From positions 120,873-184,872 of the forward strand of contig NZ_CAADHO010000012.1 of the NCBI RefSeq assembly GCF_900699765.1: a stretch of DNA of 64,000 bases, in the 5' to 3' direction. The stretch is from Desulfoluna butyratoxydans. Its GTDB lineage: Bacteria > Desulfobacterota > Desulfobacteria > Desulfobacterales > Desulfolunaceae. The translations under genes and the position numbers were made by a program. The notes below the pieces were generated by a model. That model saw only the letters and a list, made by a program, of their open reading frames with translations, searched no databases and was not told where the DNA came from. Positions 43,966 through 52,223 of this stretch are shown piece by piece; positions within the stretch are counted from its first letter, which is position 1; the number at the start of each line of letters is the position of its first letter.

Positions 43966-45918
43966 TTATTGTCCTCCATATGGAATAATAGTCGTAAGGC
44001 GTCGACTACCATCGGGAACAACCTCCCATGTCGACTCGAATTTTGAAAATTTGCCTGATGGTCCAGCAAACAAGGATTCACGTACTTCATATGTGCCAAA
44101 TTTATTTTGAAAACTTCGCATAATATTGTCATCATGCTCAAGTGTATTTCTTAAATGGTTTCTTAGTATTTCATGCCCTGACTTTGTATCGGGTATACCT
44201 AGACGTTTCATCTGCATTGCATTCTGATTTGATCGAGGTTTATTATGTATTGCATTTTTTGAGCCCTTAACCCGGCCAAAAAGATAATCAAACTTACCAT
44301 CCTCAATATTTGCTATTCTTTTTGGTATAAAACTATCAATATCATCACTATCTATCTGTTTCAATCTTGAAACAGGTAAAGAATCCTCATTTCCTAATGG
44401 TTTACTTCCCGGCTCAATTTCAACAAGTGTTTCAACTGTAACCTCCTGCCGCTTGACAGGTACCGAAGAGACAGGCTCATCAAGATTAATATGCGTCTCG
44501 GAATTTTCAATATCCGCTTTGGTAAGCCGCGTCTTGTTGGCCTTGAGGTTATCGATATCGGCTTTTGTCCCCTTCATGGACACATAGGTAACCATGGCGG
44601 CTATGCCCGCAGAGCGAAGCACCTCCATGATCCTGTTCAGGCGCTCGTCAGGAGAAAGGGTGTCATCGTCCATGACGGTTTGATAATCGTTGTAGAACTC
44701 TTCTCCCAGCAGGATCCCCTGAAGCCCGTCTGTTGAGACCTGGCCGATTAAAAAGGTTTTTGTGGCGCCAAGGGAAACCGATGAGACCCTCGCCCCCGCT
44801 TTCCACGCCATACCAGCCCCGGCAAAAAGGTTGCCCACAATGGAAAGGCCGTCAAATGCGTCCTCTTTCCAGTTGCCAAACCCCTCGCTGTGCCGCTGGG
44901 CAATGTTGATGGTGGCAGCGGTGGTGCTGGTGAAAATGGATGCCCAGATGGCGGCGGAGACCACGCGGGATCCCGGCACCGGAAGTACCAGGGTAGCCAC
45001 ACCGGCAACGACGGCGCCCCCGAGGGCCACGTAATCAAGCCAGCTCGAAACCGCATCCAGAAAAGATTTGCCGTCGGTTTCCATCTCTCCGGAAAGGGAC
45101 ACACCGTGGTTGGGAACCTTGAACTCATAGGAGAGGACCCCGATGGGATACCTGTTCTTGGTTTTCCAGTCATCCAAAAGGTTTCGGATGGCCTCCTCGT
45201 GGGTCTCGCCGCTGCCCTCGTAGCGCCCTGTGGTGAATTTGTACATGGGGTTGGTCCAGTCAACCAGCGTCCAGGACGGCACCCCGTCATCCCCCGTTGT
45301 GTTGACCAGGTGAACCAGCAACCGGGTCCGCTGAGAGCTCCTCTCAGCCATGTGCATGGCATCCACAGCCAGGCTTTCTTTGCCCTCAAGCCCTTCAAGG
45401 TGTGTGCTTAAATGCCCGATGTACGACTCATATTCTTCCACCTGCTTTTCATGGGCCTCCCGTTTCTCCTCCGGGGGCGGTTTTACCCTGGCAATGTCAA
45501 GGAGGACCTTCAGGGTCATCTCTCGGTGCCGCAACACCTGAAACGGCCCCGGCTCCCCGTCGTTTGAGCTGGGATCAAACTCCCGGCCCAGGATGTGTGA
45601 GGCCGAATCCACCCACTGCCTGCGTTCGTAAACATCTTTTGTGCCGTCCGGGTGGGTGACGTACAGGGCAATGGTGTGACGGCCCGCCACCACCCATCGC
45701 GCCGTTTCCCAATTCTGGGTTTTGGGGCCATTGAAGATATGGGAGCCATACTTGCGCAGCGTGGTGGGGTCGTTGAAACAAACCCATCTGAAGGTGGTGC
45801 CTTCGGGAACCGGGCCGCTTTCGGGGTCCACAAGCTCAGCATGGTACGACACCATGGCACCGGGGGAGATGCACTGAAAATCAGGGTAAGAGACGATTTT
45901 GAATTGGGGGTTGCTCAT
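43966..45918 (-). CDS. Polymorphic toxin with Ig-like head and uncharacterised C-terminal toxin domain
   Basis: 650 residues. Residues ~1-105 form a beta-sandwich-like head; ~110-270 are helical; ~285-330 are hydrophobic (YVALGGAVVAGVATLVLPVPGS, AIWASIFTSTTAATIN) and could cross a membrane. The last ~170 residues are AT-rich and contain PRSNQNAMQMKRLGIPDTKSGHE, a pattern seen in polymorphic-toxin C-termini, probably a nuclease (weak). GC changes near 44525, where the toxin tip joins. It starts 4 bp inside the Hcp gene end (ATGA), so it is translated with the carrier. Confidence 0.68.
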   Translation of the reverse strand: MSNPQFKIVSYPDFQCISPGAMVSYHAELVDPESGPVPEGTTFRWVCFNDPTTLRKYGSHIFNGPKTQNWETARWVVAGRHTIALYVTHPDGTKDVYERRQWVDSASHILGREFDPSSNDGEPGPFQVLRHREMTLKVLLDIARVKPPPEEKREAHEKQVEEYESYIGHLSTHLEGLEGKESLAVDAMHMAERSSQRTRLLVHLVNTTGDDGVPSWTLVDWTNPMYKFTTGRYEGSGETHEEAIRNLLDDWKTKNRYPIGVLSYEFKVPNHGVSLSGEMETDGKSFLDAVSSWLDYVALGGAVVAGVATLVLPVPGSRVVSAAIWASIFTSTTAATINIAQRHSEGFGNWKEDAFDGLSIVGNLFAGAGMAWKAGARVSSVSLGATKTFLIGQVSTDGLQGILLGEEFYNDYQTVMDDDTLSPDERLNRIMEVLRSAGIAAMVTYVSMKGTKADIDNLKANKTRLTKADIENSETHINLDEPVSSVPVKRQEVTVETLVEIEPGSKPLGNEDSLPVSRLKQIDSDDIDSFIPKRIANIEDGKFDYLFGRVKGSKNAIHNKPRSNQNAMQMKRLGIPDTKSGHEILRNHLRNTLEHDDNIMRSFQNKFGTYEVRESLFAGPSGKFSKFESTWEVVPDGSRRLTTIIPYGGQ

Positions 45919-47501
45919 GCCGGTTGCGTCTCCTCGTAGAGTGTGAGCGTGCCATCATCAGCCAGGCCTGTCTTCACAAGTAAAAAATCAACCACATCTT
46001 TTTGGGTGTCGGAACTGAAGGCTCCTCGTATCGCCTCGCCTGCATCGCCTTTGTAATTCTCTTGGTATGCCGCGCGGACAGCGCTGAAATCCACCGCGCT
46101 TTGCAGCAGGCACATCAGGCTCTCCATGTCTGCCCCCTTGATGGCAGCATGCATGTTTGCAGCATGGCTTTTTGCCATGAGATCCCCCTCGTCGGCATAG
46201 GTGATTTCGCCCTCAAGGTCGGAAGGAACGCCTGTAAACAGAGCCACGCCGTCTTCATCGGAGATGGCCGTCACAGAGGAGTCATCCCCCAGGGTGAGGG
46301 TCGCCTCTACATTGGGAATCGGATGGTTTGCACTTGTCAGGAGCCTGGCCTTTACATCCCGTTGCCCGGCCTTCTTCAAAAAGGCCACGTGCTGAGTGCT
46401 CGTGGAAAGGCCCGTTTTCTCGACGGGGTCGGGAATATAGATCGTTCCTTCGTTCAGATAGTATTCTTCCCCTGAGGGAGCCAGCTCTCCACACGTGAAT
46501 CTCAACTGTTGCTGCTCAGGAATCCTTTGCTTGTCTTTGGAGCCCCAGTTGAAAAAAGCCAACTCTTCCAAAGAGAAGCCATGTTTTTTTGCCACACTGC
46601 TGAAAAGTTCACCCTTTTGAACCTGGTGAGCTTTGATTTTACATAAATGCTTGAACGCGGAGTGATGCCTGCTTTGGTTACCCTTCCCGCCGGAGGGCTT
46701 CAATTTTTCCAACTCACCGGCACGGGGCTGATCCACTTTCTCAAGTGAATAGCTGTTCCCTATCCAGGCGGCAGGATTCTTGCCACTGAACCCTGCCAGG
46801 GTGTAGCGCCCTTTTTGAACATCCTTCAAGCAGTAGCTGCCGTTTCGTGAAGAGAGCACATTCTGGGATTTCCCGTCCGGGTGAGTAATTTTTGCGTTTA
46901 CATTGCCGACGACCTCCATGGTGTCGTGGTCCACAAACATAAGATTGAATGTCCCCGGGTCTTCAACACTGGGAGGCAGGGCCGCCCCGGAAAGCAATTC
47001 AGATTCCTCTTCCGGGTCATGGAGCAGTTTTTTCGAATCCGATGTTTCTGTCAGGCCGAGTTCATCCACCCAGCGAATGGTCCGGTATGAAAAAGAGACA
47101 TACTCCATATGCCGATATCGCTCATTCTCCCGGAGAAAGGTCAACTTCATTTCAGGGGAGACATCTGTGATGATGGCATCTTCCAGTACGATGGTGTGAT
47201 AATTGATTTCTTTGCCACCGGGTCCATATTTATAAAATCGCATGGTTACATCGGAAAGCAAGCCACCGGTCACTAAGTGCTGGTAGAGAACAGGGCTGGA
47301 TTTGTCAATCTCCTTGCAAATGGTCAGAGGATCGTGGAATCGCAACCCGCCGTCATCACCATCCGGATTATCGCGTGAGACATGGACACGATGCTCAAAA
47401 CTGTAAGCGAGTACCACAGCGCTCAGGCCGTACATTTGACTCGAGCCCTTTATTTTACCGGTCGATTGACTGGTTATCTCAACAATAAACGGGAGAGGCA
47501 T
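45915..47501 (-). CDS. Type VI secretion Hcp protein with LysM-containing C-terminal extension
   Basis: About 528 residues. Residues ~1-165 match Hcp, the T6SS inner-tube ring protein: PFIVEITSQSTGKIKGSSQ, FHDPLTICKEIDKSSPVLYQHLVTG and VLEDAIITDVSPEM. A carboxypeptidase-regulatory-like module (about 185-260), a LysM-like segment (HQVQKGELFSSVAKKHGFSLEELAFFNW, about 285-340) and another Ig-like module follow. Such extended Hcps carry cargo effectors. I start at ATG 47501 (GGAG upstream); ATG 47519 is possible but has no ribosome site. No other T6SS structural genes are in the window. Confidence 0.8.
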   Translation of the reverse strand: MPLPFIVEITSQSTGKIKGSSQMYGLSAVVLAYSFEHRVHVSRDNPDGDDGGLRFHDPLTICKEIDKSSPVLYQHLVTGGLLSDVTMRFYKYGPGGKEINYHTIVLEDAIITDVSPEMKLTFLRENERYRHMEYVSFSYRTIRWVDELGLTETSDSKKLLHDPEEESELLSGAALPPSVEDPGTFNLMFVDHDTMEVVGNVNAKITHPDGKSQNVLSSRNGSYCLKDVQKGRYTLAGFSGKNPAAWIGNSYSLEKVDQPRAGELEKLKPSGGKGNQSRHHSAFKHLCKIKAHQVQKGELFSSVAKKHGFSLEELAFFNWGSKDKQRIPEQQQLRFTCGELAPSGEEYYLNEGTIYIPDPVEKTGLSTSTQHVAFLKKAGQRDVKARLLTSANHPIPNVEATLTLGDDSSVTAISDEDGVALFTGVPSDLEGEITYADEGDLMAKSHAANMHAAIKGADMESLMCLLQSAVDFSAVRAAYQENYKGDAGEAIRGAFSSDTQKDVVDFLLVKTGLADDGTLTLYEETQPA

Positions 47502-47841
47502 TGGAGAGTTCTCCGGCATCCGAATGAATATATTCGCGAAAATTTCAAAAATACGAAGGGGGGAATACTATAAGTTTGGAAGTTATTTATATTTCGTCGA
47601 CAACACAACTACAGGTGTAGTTATATGTCAAGTGAATTATGGACGTGTTAAAACCAATGCGCATCGCTAATGGTTCGGAAATGTAGATAATTCTCTTTTG
47701 AATTCTTGGCTCTGATAGCCATGGAATAGACAGCTATTCGTCTTGTCTCGGGTGTTTTGTGAGAAATTGATGAAGTCGCAGGGAGGGCATTATAATGCCC
47801 GGCTATTCCAAGGGAAAAGCCGGGCTGTTCGAAGTGGTAAG
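47502..47841. other. Intergenic region between the Hcp gene and ilvE
   Basis: AT-rich, no gene. Contains a perfect 16-bp palindrome GGGCATTATAATGCCC (47785-47800) followed by a hairpin CCCGGCT...AGCCGGG (47798-47822) just past the ilvE stop, which could end the ilvE mRNA although no T tract follows. The Hcp promoter is presumably near 47550-47650. Confidence 0.45.
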
Positions 47842-48717
47842 CTATTTTTTGGCGGCGGTCTGTTCCTCATTTTTTATCAGAGCCTGGAAAGCTTCCCGAA
47901 CCCTGGCCGTATCGGGGCCGGGGGTGCCGGTTCCGATGGTCCGGCCGTCGATGGTGGTGACGGGGATCATCTCAGCGGCGGTTCCCGTAAGGAAGCACTC
48001 ATCGGCAGTGTAGAGATCGTACAGGGTGGACGGGGTTGCCCGTGTCTCCATGCCGATGCCTTCGGCTGCCTCGATGACGGCGTCCCGGGTGATGCCCTTG
48101 AGGGCTCCCTGATCGGAAGCAGGGGTCAGGAGTACCCCGTCCCGGATGTAGAAGATGTTGTCCCCGGTGCATTCTGCCACCTTGCCCTCGCGGTTGAGGA
48201 GGATCGCCTCCAGGCACCCGGCCTGCTGGGCCTCCAGCTTGGCCATGATGTTGTTGAGGTAGTTCAGGGATTTGATCCTCGGGTCCACGGCGTCCGGGCT
48301 GTTTCGGCGGGTGGAGGCGGTGATTACCTTGATTCCCCTGGTGTAATGCTCTTCAGGGTAGAGGCTGATGTCGTCCACGATGACAATGACCGACGCCTCA
48401 GGACAGGTAGCCGGGTTGATGCCGAGGTCGCCCACCCCCCGGGTAATCACCAGGCGGATGTACCCGTCGGTTTTTTCATTTTTAGCCACGGCTTCAAGCA
48501 ACAGCTCTGCCATCTCTTCTTCGCTCATGGGGATGGTGAGCAGAGTGGCCCGCGCGCTGTCGTAGAGTCTGCGCACGTGCTCCTTTAATCGGAAGATGGT
48601 TCCGTTGTAAATGCGAATGCCTTCGAAAACCCCGTCTCCGTAAAGAAGCCCATGGTCAAAGACCGAGATTTTTGCGTCCTCTTTTCCAACCCAGTTGCCG
48701 TCGATGTATATCTGCAT
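47842..48717 (-). CDS. ilvE: Branched-chain amino acid aminotransferase
   Basis: 291 residues, fold-type IV PLP enzyme: DGVFEGIRIYNG near the N-terminus, catalytic Lys in RIKSLNYLNN, and phosphate-binding GTAAEMIPVT. It interconverts Leu/Ile/Val and their keto acids. ATG 48717 is preceded by AAGGAG. It lies downstream of the TrmB-type regulator gene, same direction, 42 bp apart, so the regulator may control it; an Lrp-family gene follows further upstream. Confidence 0.92.
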   Translation of the reverse strand: MQIYIDGNWVGKEDAKISVFDHGLLYGDGVFEGIRIYNGTIFRLKEHVRRLYDSARATLLTIPMSEEEMAELLLEAVAKNEKTDGYIRLVITRGVGDLGINPATCPEASVIVIVDDISLYPEEHYTRGIKVITASTRRNSPDAVDPRIKSLNYLNNIMAKLEAQQAGCLEAILLNREGKVAECTGDNIFYIRDGVLLTPASDQGALKGITRDAVIEAAEGIGMETRATPSTLYDLYTADECFLTGTAAEMIPVTTIDGRTIGTGTPGPDTARVREAFQALIKNEEQTAAKK

Positions 48718-48759
48718 GGAAGTCTCCTTGGTTTCCCGTTGGGTGTTTTTTGAAACGTG

Positions 48760-49575
48760 TTACGCCAGATCGGTGTCGTTGAATATATCCCGCAGGTGGT
48801 GATAGCGGTCTCCGAAGGTGTCATGTAGAAGGCCGTCGAAGCGGCGGACGATCTTCATGATGTAGATGTCGTGTTTGATGTAGTCCTCGGCCAGGGTGAT
48901 GAACCCCTGGTTGAGGCTCCATGCCCCCTCCACGCGGTTGGTGTTGGTGATGGTGGCCACGATGGCCGCCGTGGCGTCTGTCACCAGCACAAAGCCCCGC
49001 CCCCCTTTCTCTTCAAAGAGGGTGTCTTCGATGGGGTGCTCGAAGATGCGGCCCGCCGCTGTTTTAATCTCTCCGAAGTGGACCGTGGCAATGCGGACCC
49101 CCCGGGCTTCGGCCTGGGACAGGGCAGGCTCCAGAGTGGCCGCTTCGTCGGGCCATGTGGAGAGCAGCAGACTCTCTTTGGCGCCTTCGATCATCCGCTC
49201 GGCCTTGTCGATGAGCACGTCGTACTCTGTGATGTTCCAGATGAAGGAGACGTCATCGGCCTTGACCGAGAGCTGCTTAAGGCCCTCTTCAAGGGTGTCG
49301 AAGGTTCGGTGGAAAAAGCGGCGCCTGCTCTCCACGAACTCCTCGGGCGGTGTGCCCACGTATTTTTTCTTGCGTCCTTCGCCTTCCACAAAGACAACGC
49401 GTTTTTCCACAAGGCGCCCCAGGATCTCATAGATCTTGGATGACGGAATGCCTGATGCCTGGGAGAGTTCATACGCAGAGGCCGGTTGCACCGCCAGAAG
49501 GTGCACGTAGGCCTTGGCTTCGTATTCGGAAAATCCCAGGGCCGTGATTTGTGGGATAATATTGTTAACTACCAT
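48760..49575 (-). CDS. TrmB-family transcriptional regulator
   Basis: 271 residues. N-terminal winged helix (ITALGFSEYEAKAYVHLL ... SGIPSSKIYEILGRLVEKRVV), then a coiled linker and a C-terminal PLD-like ligand domain (LLLSTWPDEAATLEPAL), the TrmB layout. TrmB proteins sense sugars or other metabolites. The start codon lies inside a 20-bp palindrome, and no ribosome site is visible, so the mRNA may be leaderless. It precedes ilvE. Confidence 0.85.
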   Translation of the reverse strand: MVVNNIIPQITALGFSEYEAKAYVHLLAVQPASAYELSQASGIPSSKIYEILGRLVEKRVVFVEGEGRKKKYVGTPPEEFVESRRRFFHRTFDTLEEGLKQLSVKADDVSFIWNITEYDVLIDKAERMIEGAKESLLLSTWPDEAATLEPALSQAEARGVRIATVHFGEIKTAAGRIFEHPIEDTLFEEKGGRGFVLVTDATAAIVATITNTNRVEGAWSLNQGFITLAEDYIKHDIYIMKIVRRFDGLLHDTFGDRYHHLRDIFNDTDLA

Positions 49576-49584
49576 AGTAGTTAA
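49565..49584. promoter_or_regulatory. Palindromic operator over the TrmB start codon
   Basis: TTAACTAC-CATA-GTAGTTAA is a perfect 8-bp inverted repeat with a 4-nt centre; the ATG of the TrmB gene (49573-49575, minus strand) lies in its centre. Binding there would block initiation, so autorepression is likely. Confidence 0.65.
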
Positions 49585-49701
49585 TATTGCGCCGAAGGGC
49601 CTTGTCTGTCAACGGAAAAATGAGGACGCCCGCAGGGTGAATCATTCAGGAGATGGGGGGCTGGGCCCTGGGTTTCGGGCACCGGAAGGGATTTGAGGCA
49701 C

Positions 49702-49733
49702 AAAAAAAGGCGGATCGTGTCAAACGATCCGCC
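49702..49733 (-). terminator. Intrinsic terminator of the Lrp-family gene
   Basis: GGCGGATCG (49709-49717) pairs with CGATCCGCC (49725-49733); on the minus strand the stem is followed by T7. It lies 29 bp past the Lrp-gene stop and insulates the TrmB-ilvE unit. Confidence 0.88.
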
Positions 49734-49761
49734 TTGCTCCCGTCGTGTTGGTCCGAAGGAT

Positions 49762-50241
49762 TCACACTTGGTCAAACCAGTCATTGGTGCTTTTGGGAAG
49801 GACCCATTTGTTCTTGGCCTTCATCACCACAAAGGATTCGCAGGACTCGATGTCCCCTAAGGCGGGAAGGTCCTTGGTCATGAACTCATAAAGGGCGGGC
49901 ATTTCCGGGACCACCACCTCGATGAAGATGTCGAAGCGTCCCGTGACCACCATGGCCGAGTGGACCTGTTTGAGTTTGGAGATCTGCTCCAGCCTCTCTT
50001 CAAGTTTGGTGCCGTCGACGATCTTGAACGCCACAATGGCCATGATGAGGTCTTCGGTTTTAAAAATATCGATGAGCCCGGCAATCTTGAGAACCCCGGA
50101 GCTGAGCATACGCTTCATCCTCGAGTAGAGGGTGGGGGGGGTGACGCCCAAGTGCTCCACAAGCTTGTTCACCGGCATGCGGCCGTCGAGGCTGAGCTGT
50201 TTGATCAGGGTGCGATCCGTGGCGTCGAGTTGTGATTTCAT
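49762..50241 (-). CDS. Lrp/AsnC-family transcriptional regulator
   Basis: 159 residues. N-terminal HTH (LDATDRTLIKQLSLDGRMPVNKLVEHLGVTPPTLYSRMKRM) and C-terminal RAM ligand/oligomerisation domain (AFKIVDGTKLEERLEQISKLKQVHSAMVVTGRFDIFIEV). Lrp proteins respond to amino acids, which fits the nearby branched-chain aminotransferase. ATG 50241 follows AAAGGACCGACC. It has its own terminator. Confidence 0.9.
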   Translation of the reverse strand: MKSQLDATDRTLIKQLSLDGRMPVNKLVEHLGVTPPTLYSRMKRMLSSGVLKIAGLIDIFKTEDLIMAIVAFKIVDGTKLEERLEQISKLKQVHSAMVVTGRFDIFIEVVVPEMPALYEFMTKDLPALGDIESCESFVVMKAKNKWVLPKSTNDWFDQV

Positions 50242-50469
50242 GGTCGGTCCTTTGGGCGGAAAGGGTGGTTTCCACCGGTTCGTATGGTTTTACAGAGGCG
50301 TCGTTGTCGGCGCCGGAGAGCCGTATCTTGCGCCCATCATACCAGAATGGAATTCACCTCGAAATGCCAAATTAAGTGTTCCTTTTAAGCTGAAAAAGCG
50401 CGGGCTTTCAAGGGCCGTTGACGAGGCTGAAAACGCGTTCCTGCAACAGCCCTCTTTGCCTCCATCTGC

Positions 50470-50946
50470 TTACCCGAGCACCCGGATGCCGATTTGCAGC
50501 ACAATTCCGGCCATGACACCAGCGGCCACATCGTCCATGACCACCCCTGCGCCGCCGGGCAGGAGTTTTTCCAGGGTGCGCACCGGAACCGGCTTGAGGA
50601 TGTCGAAAAAGCGGAAAAGAAGGAACCCGGCCAGGGCCACTTTCCAGGTAAGGGCAACCCCTGCAAAGGTGACGAACATGCCTGCAAATTCGTCGATGAC
50701 CACGCAGGAGGGGTCTTTTTCCCCCAGGAGCTTCACGGCCTCTTCGGCCACCACCACAGAGAGGATCACCAGGGCAGTGACGAGGAGAAACGAAAAGGGC
50801 GTACCAAAGGCAAGGCCGGAGAGCCAGATCAGGACGCAGAAGGGCAGGGCGGCGGCGCTGCCGAAGGTTCCGGGGGAAAAGGGAGCTTTGCCGGAGCCGA
50901 AGCCCGTGGCAAGTAAGAGAATGTGCTTGTCAGAGAGCCGCATCAT
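50470..50946 (-). CDS. pgpA: Phosphatidylglycerophosphatase A
   Basis: 158 residues, PgpA family: LLATGFGSGKAPFSPGTFGS near the N-terminus, VVIDEFAGMF in the middle, FRFFDILKPVPVRTLEKLLPGGAGVVMDDVAAG toward the end; four membrane segments. It dephosphorylates phosphatidylglycerol-phosphate in the inner membrane. ATG 50946 has AAAGGACTGAC upstream. The 228-bp space to the Lrp gene holds no gene. Confidence 0.92.
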   Translation of the reverse strand: MMRLSDKHILLLATGFGSGKAPFSPGTFGSAAALPFCVLIWLSGLAFGTPFSFLLVTALVILSVVVAEEAVKLLGEKDPSCVVIDEFAGMFVTFAGVALTWKVALAGFLLFRFFDILKPVPVRTLEKLLPGGAGVVMDDVAAGVMAGIVLQIGIRVLG

Positions 50947-50959
50947 GTCAGTCCTTTTG

Positions 50960-51028
50960 TGATGTTTGTATAACCTGTTTGTCTAACGTATCTAAAGCCT
51001 GGCCCCCGGCAGGGCTGCCGGAGGCATC
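50960..51028. repeat. Partial copy of the 23550-23762 element (right end)
   Basis: AACCTGTTTGT, a diverged TTTTTAAAG-like stretch and GCCCCCGGCAGGGCTGCCGGAGGCAT follow the right half of the MITE-like element at 23690-23747 in the same order. The terminal CTGAATAGTTAC is missing. It sits in the 84 bp between pgpA and larC and supplies a hairpin after the larC stop. Confidence 0.6.
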
Positions 51029-51030
51029 GT

Positions 51031-52221
51031 TTAGTTCAGCAGGGCCTGGGCTGCACCCAAGGCTTCGGTGTAGATCTCAGCCAGGGAGCATCCCTTTTGT
51101 TCGGCCAGGGCTTTGCACGCTTCATATTCCGGGGTGATCCGGCGTGAACCACCCGGGAGCGTCACCTCTTTGGCGGCCACCTCCCCGGAGGGACAGGCCA
51201 GGGTGATGGCCTTTCGGGTCAGGGTGGTGCGGCTGAGGCGCTGCCAGCGGACCCCGATGGTGGTGGTCTCGGAAAGGATCTTTTCCGTGAGGTGTTTTCG
51301 GTCCTCTTCCCGGCAGAGGCAGGAAAGCTGGCTGGCGGGCCGGTTTTTTTTCATCTGGATGGGCGTGAACCAGACATCCAGTGCCCCGGCATGTAGCAGG
51401 GTCTCCATGGCATGGCCGAGGATCTCCGGGCTCATGTCATCGATGTTGCAGGAGAGTTCCACCACGGTGTCGGCGGATTCGGACGTCTCGCACAGCACCA
51501 TGCGTACAAGGTTGGGGAGGCCCTTGGTCTCGCGTTTTCCCGCCCCGTAGCCCACGGCAGCCATCACCCGCTCGGGCATGGGGCCAAAGTGGTCGGTCAG
51601 CTCGGCGGCCAGGGCCGCGCCCGTGGGGGTGAGGACCTCACATCCGGCGTCGTTTCCGTAGACGGGGATTCCTTTGAGGATCTCCAGGGTGGCCGGGGCG
51701 GGCACGGGAAGCTCGCCGTGGGCGCAGGTCACCGTGCCGCTTCCCAGGGGCAGGGGAGAGCAGCTGACGGATGTGACGCCCAGGTAATCCAGGGCCAGGA
51801 TCACGCCAACAATGTCTGCCACGGCATCGATGCCCCCCACTTCGTGGAAGTGCACGGTGTCGATGTCGCAGCCGTGGATTTTGGCTTCGGCCACGGCAAT
51901 GCGGTGGAACACGCAAAGGGCGCGCTCTTTTACCGCATCCTTTAAAGGGGAACCCTGGATGAGAGTCCGGATTTTTCGGTAATCCAGGGCGTGATGGTGG
52001 TGATGGTCTCCGTGGTGGTGGCTGTGGCTGTGATCGTGCACCGTCACGTTTACAGCATGGATCCCCCGCTTGAGAACCTGCTCGCAGGTGATATCGAACC
52101 GGTCCTCAAGGAGCGGGGTGAGCTGCTCCTTGAGCCAGTCCACCGGCACCCCCAAGTCCATGAGGGCGCCCAGGGCCATGTCTCCGCTGAGGCCGGAAAA
52201 ACAGTCCATGTGAAGGTGCAT
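51031..52221 (-). CDS. larC: Nickel pincer cofactor biosynthesis protein LarC
   Basis: 396 residues: MHLHMDCFSGLSGDM start, HFHEVGGIDAVADIVG, PVPAPATLEILKGIPVY, TPTGAAL and the C-terminal DDMSPEILGHAMETLLHAGALDVWFTPIQMKKNRP, all LarC hallmarks. LarC inserts nickel into the pincer nucleotide of lactate racemase and relatives. A His-rich stretch (residues ~62-77) probably stores or binds Ni. The usual partners larB, larE and larA are not here. ATG 52221 has GGGAG ahead. The gene lies 2 bp after the peptidase stop, same direction. Confidence 0.88.
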   Translation of the reverse strand: MHLHMDCFSGLSGDMALGALMDLGVPVDWLKEQLTPLLEDRFDITCEQVLKRGIHAVNVTVHDHSHSHHHGDHHHHHALDYRKIRTLIQGSPLKDAVKERALCVFHRIAVAEAKIHGCDIDTVHFHEVGGIDAVADIVGVILALDYLGVTSVSCSPLPLGSGTVTCAHGELPVPAPATLEILKGIPVYGNDAGCEVLTPTGAALAAELTDHFGPMPERVMAAVGYGAGKRETKGLPNLVRMVLCETSESADTVVELSCNIDDMSPEILGHAMETLLHAGALDVWFTPIQMKKNRPASQLSCLCREEDRKHLTEKILSETTTIGVRWQRLSRTTLTRKAITLACPSGEVAAKEVTLPGGSRRITPEYEACKALAEQKGCSLAEIYTEALGAAQALLN

Positions 52222-52223
52222 GA

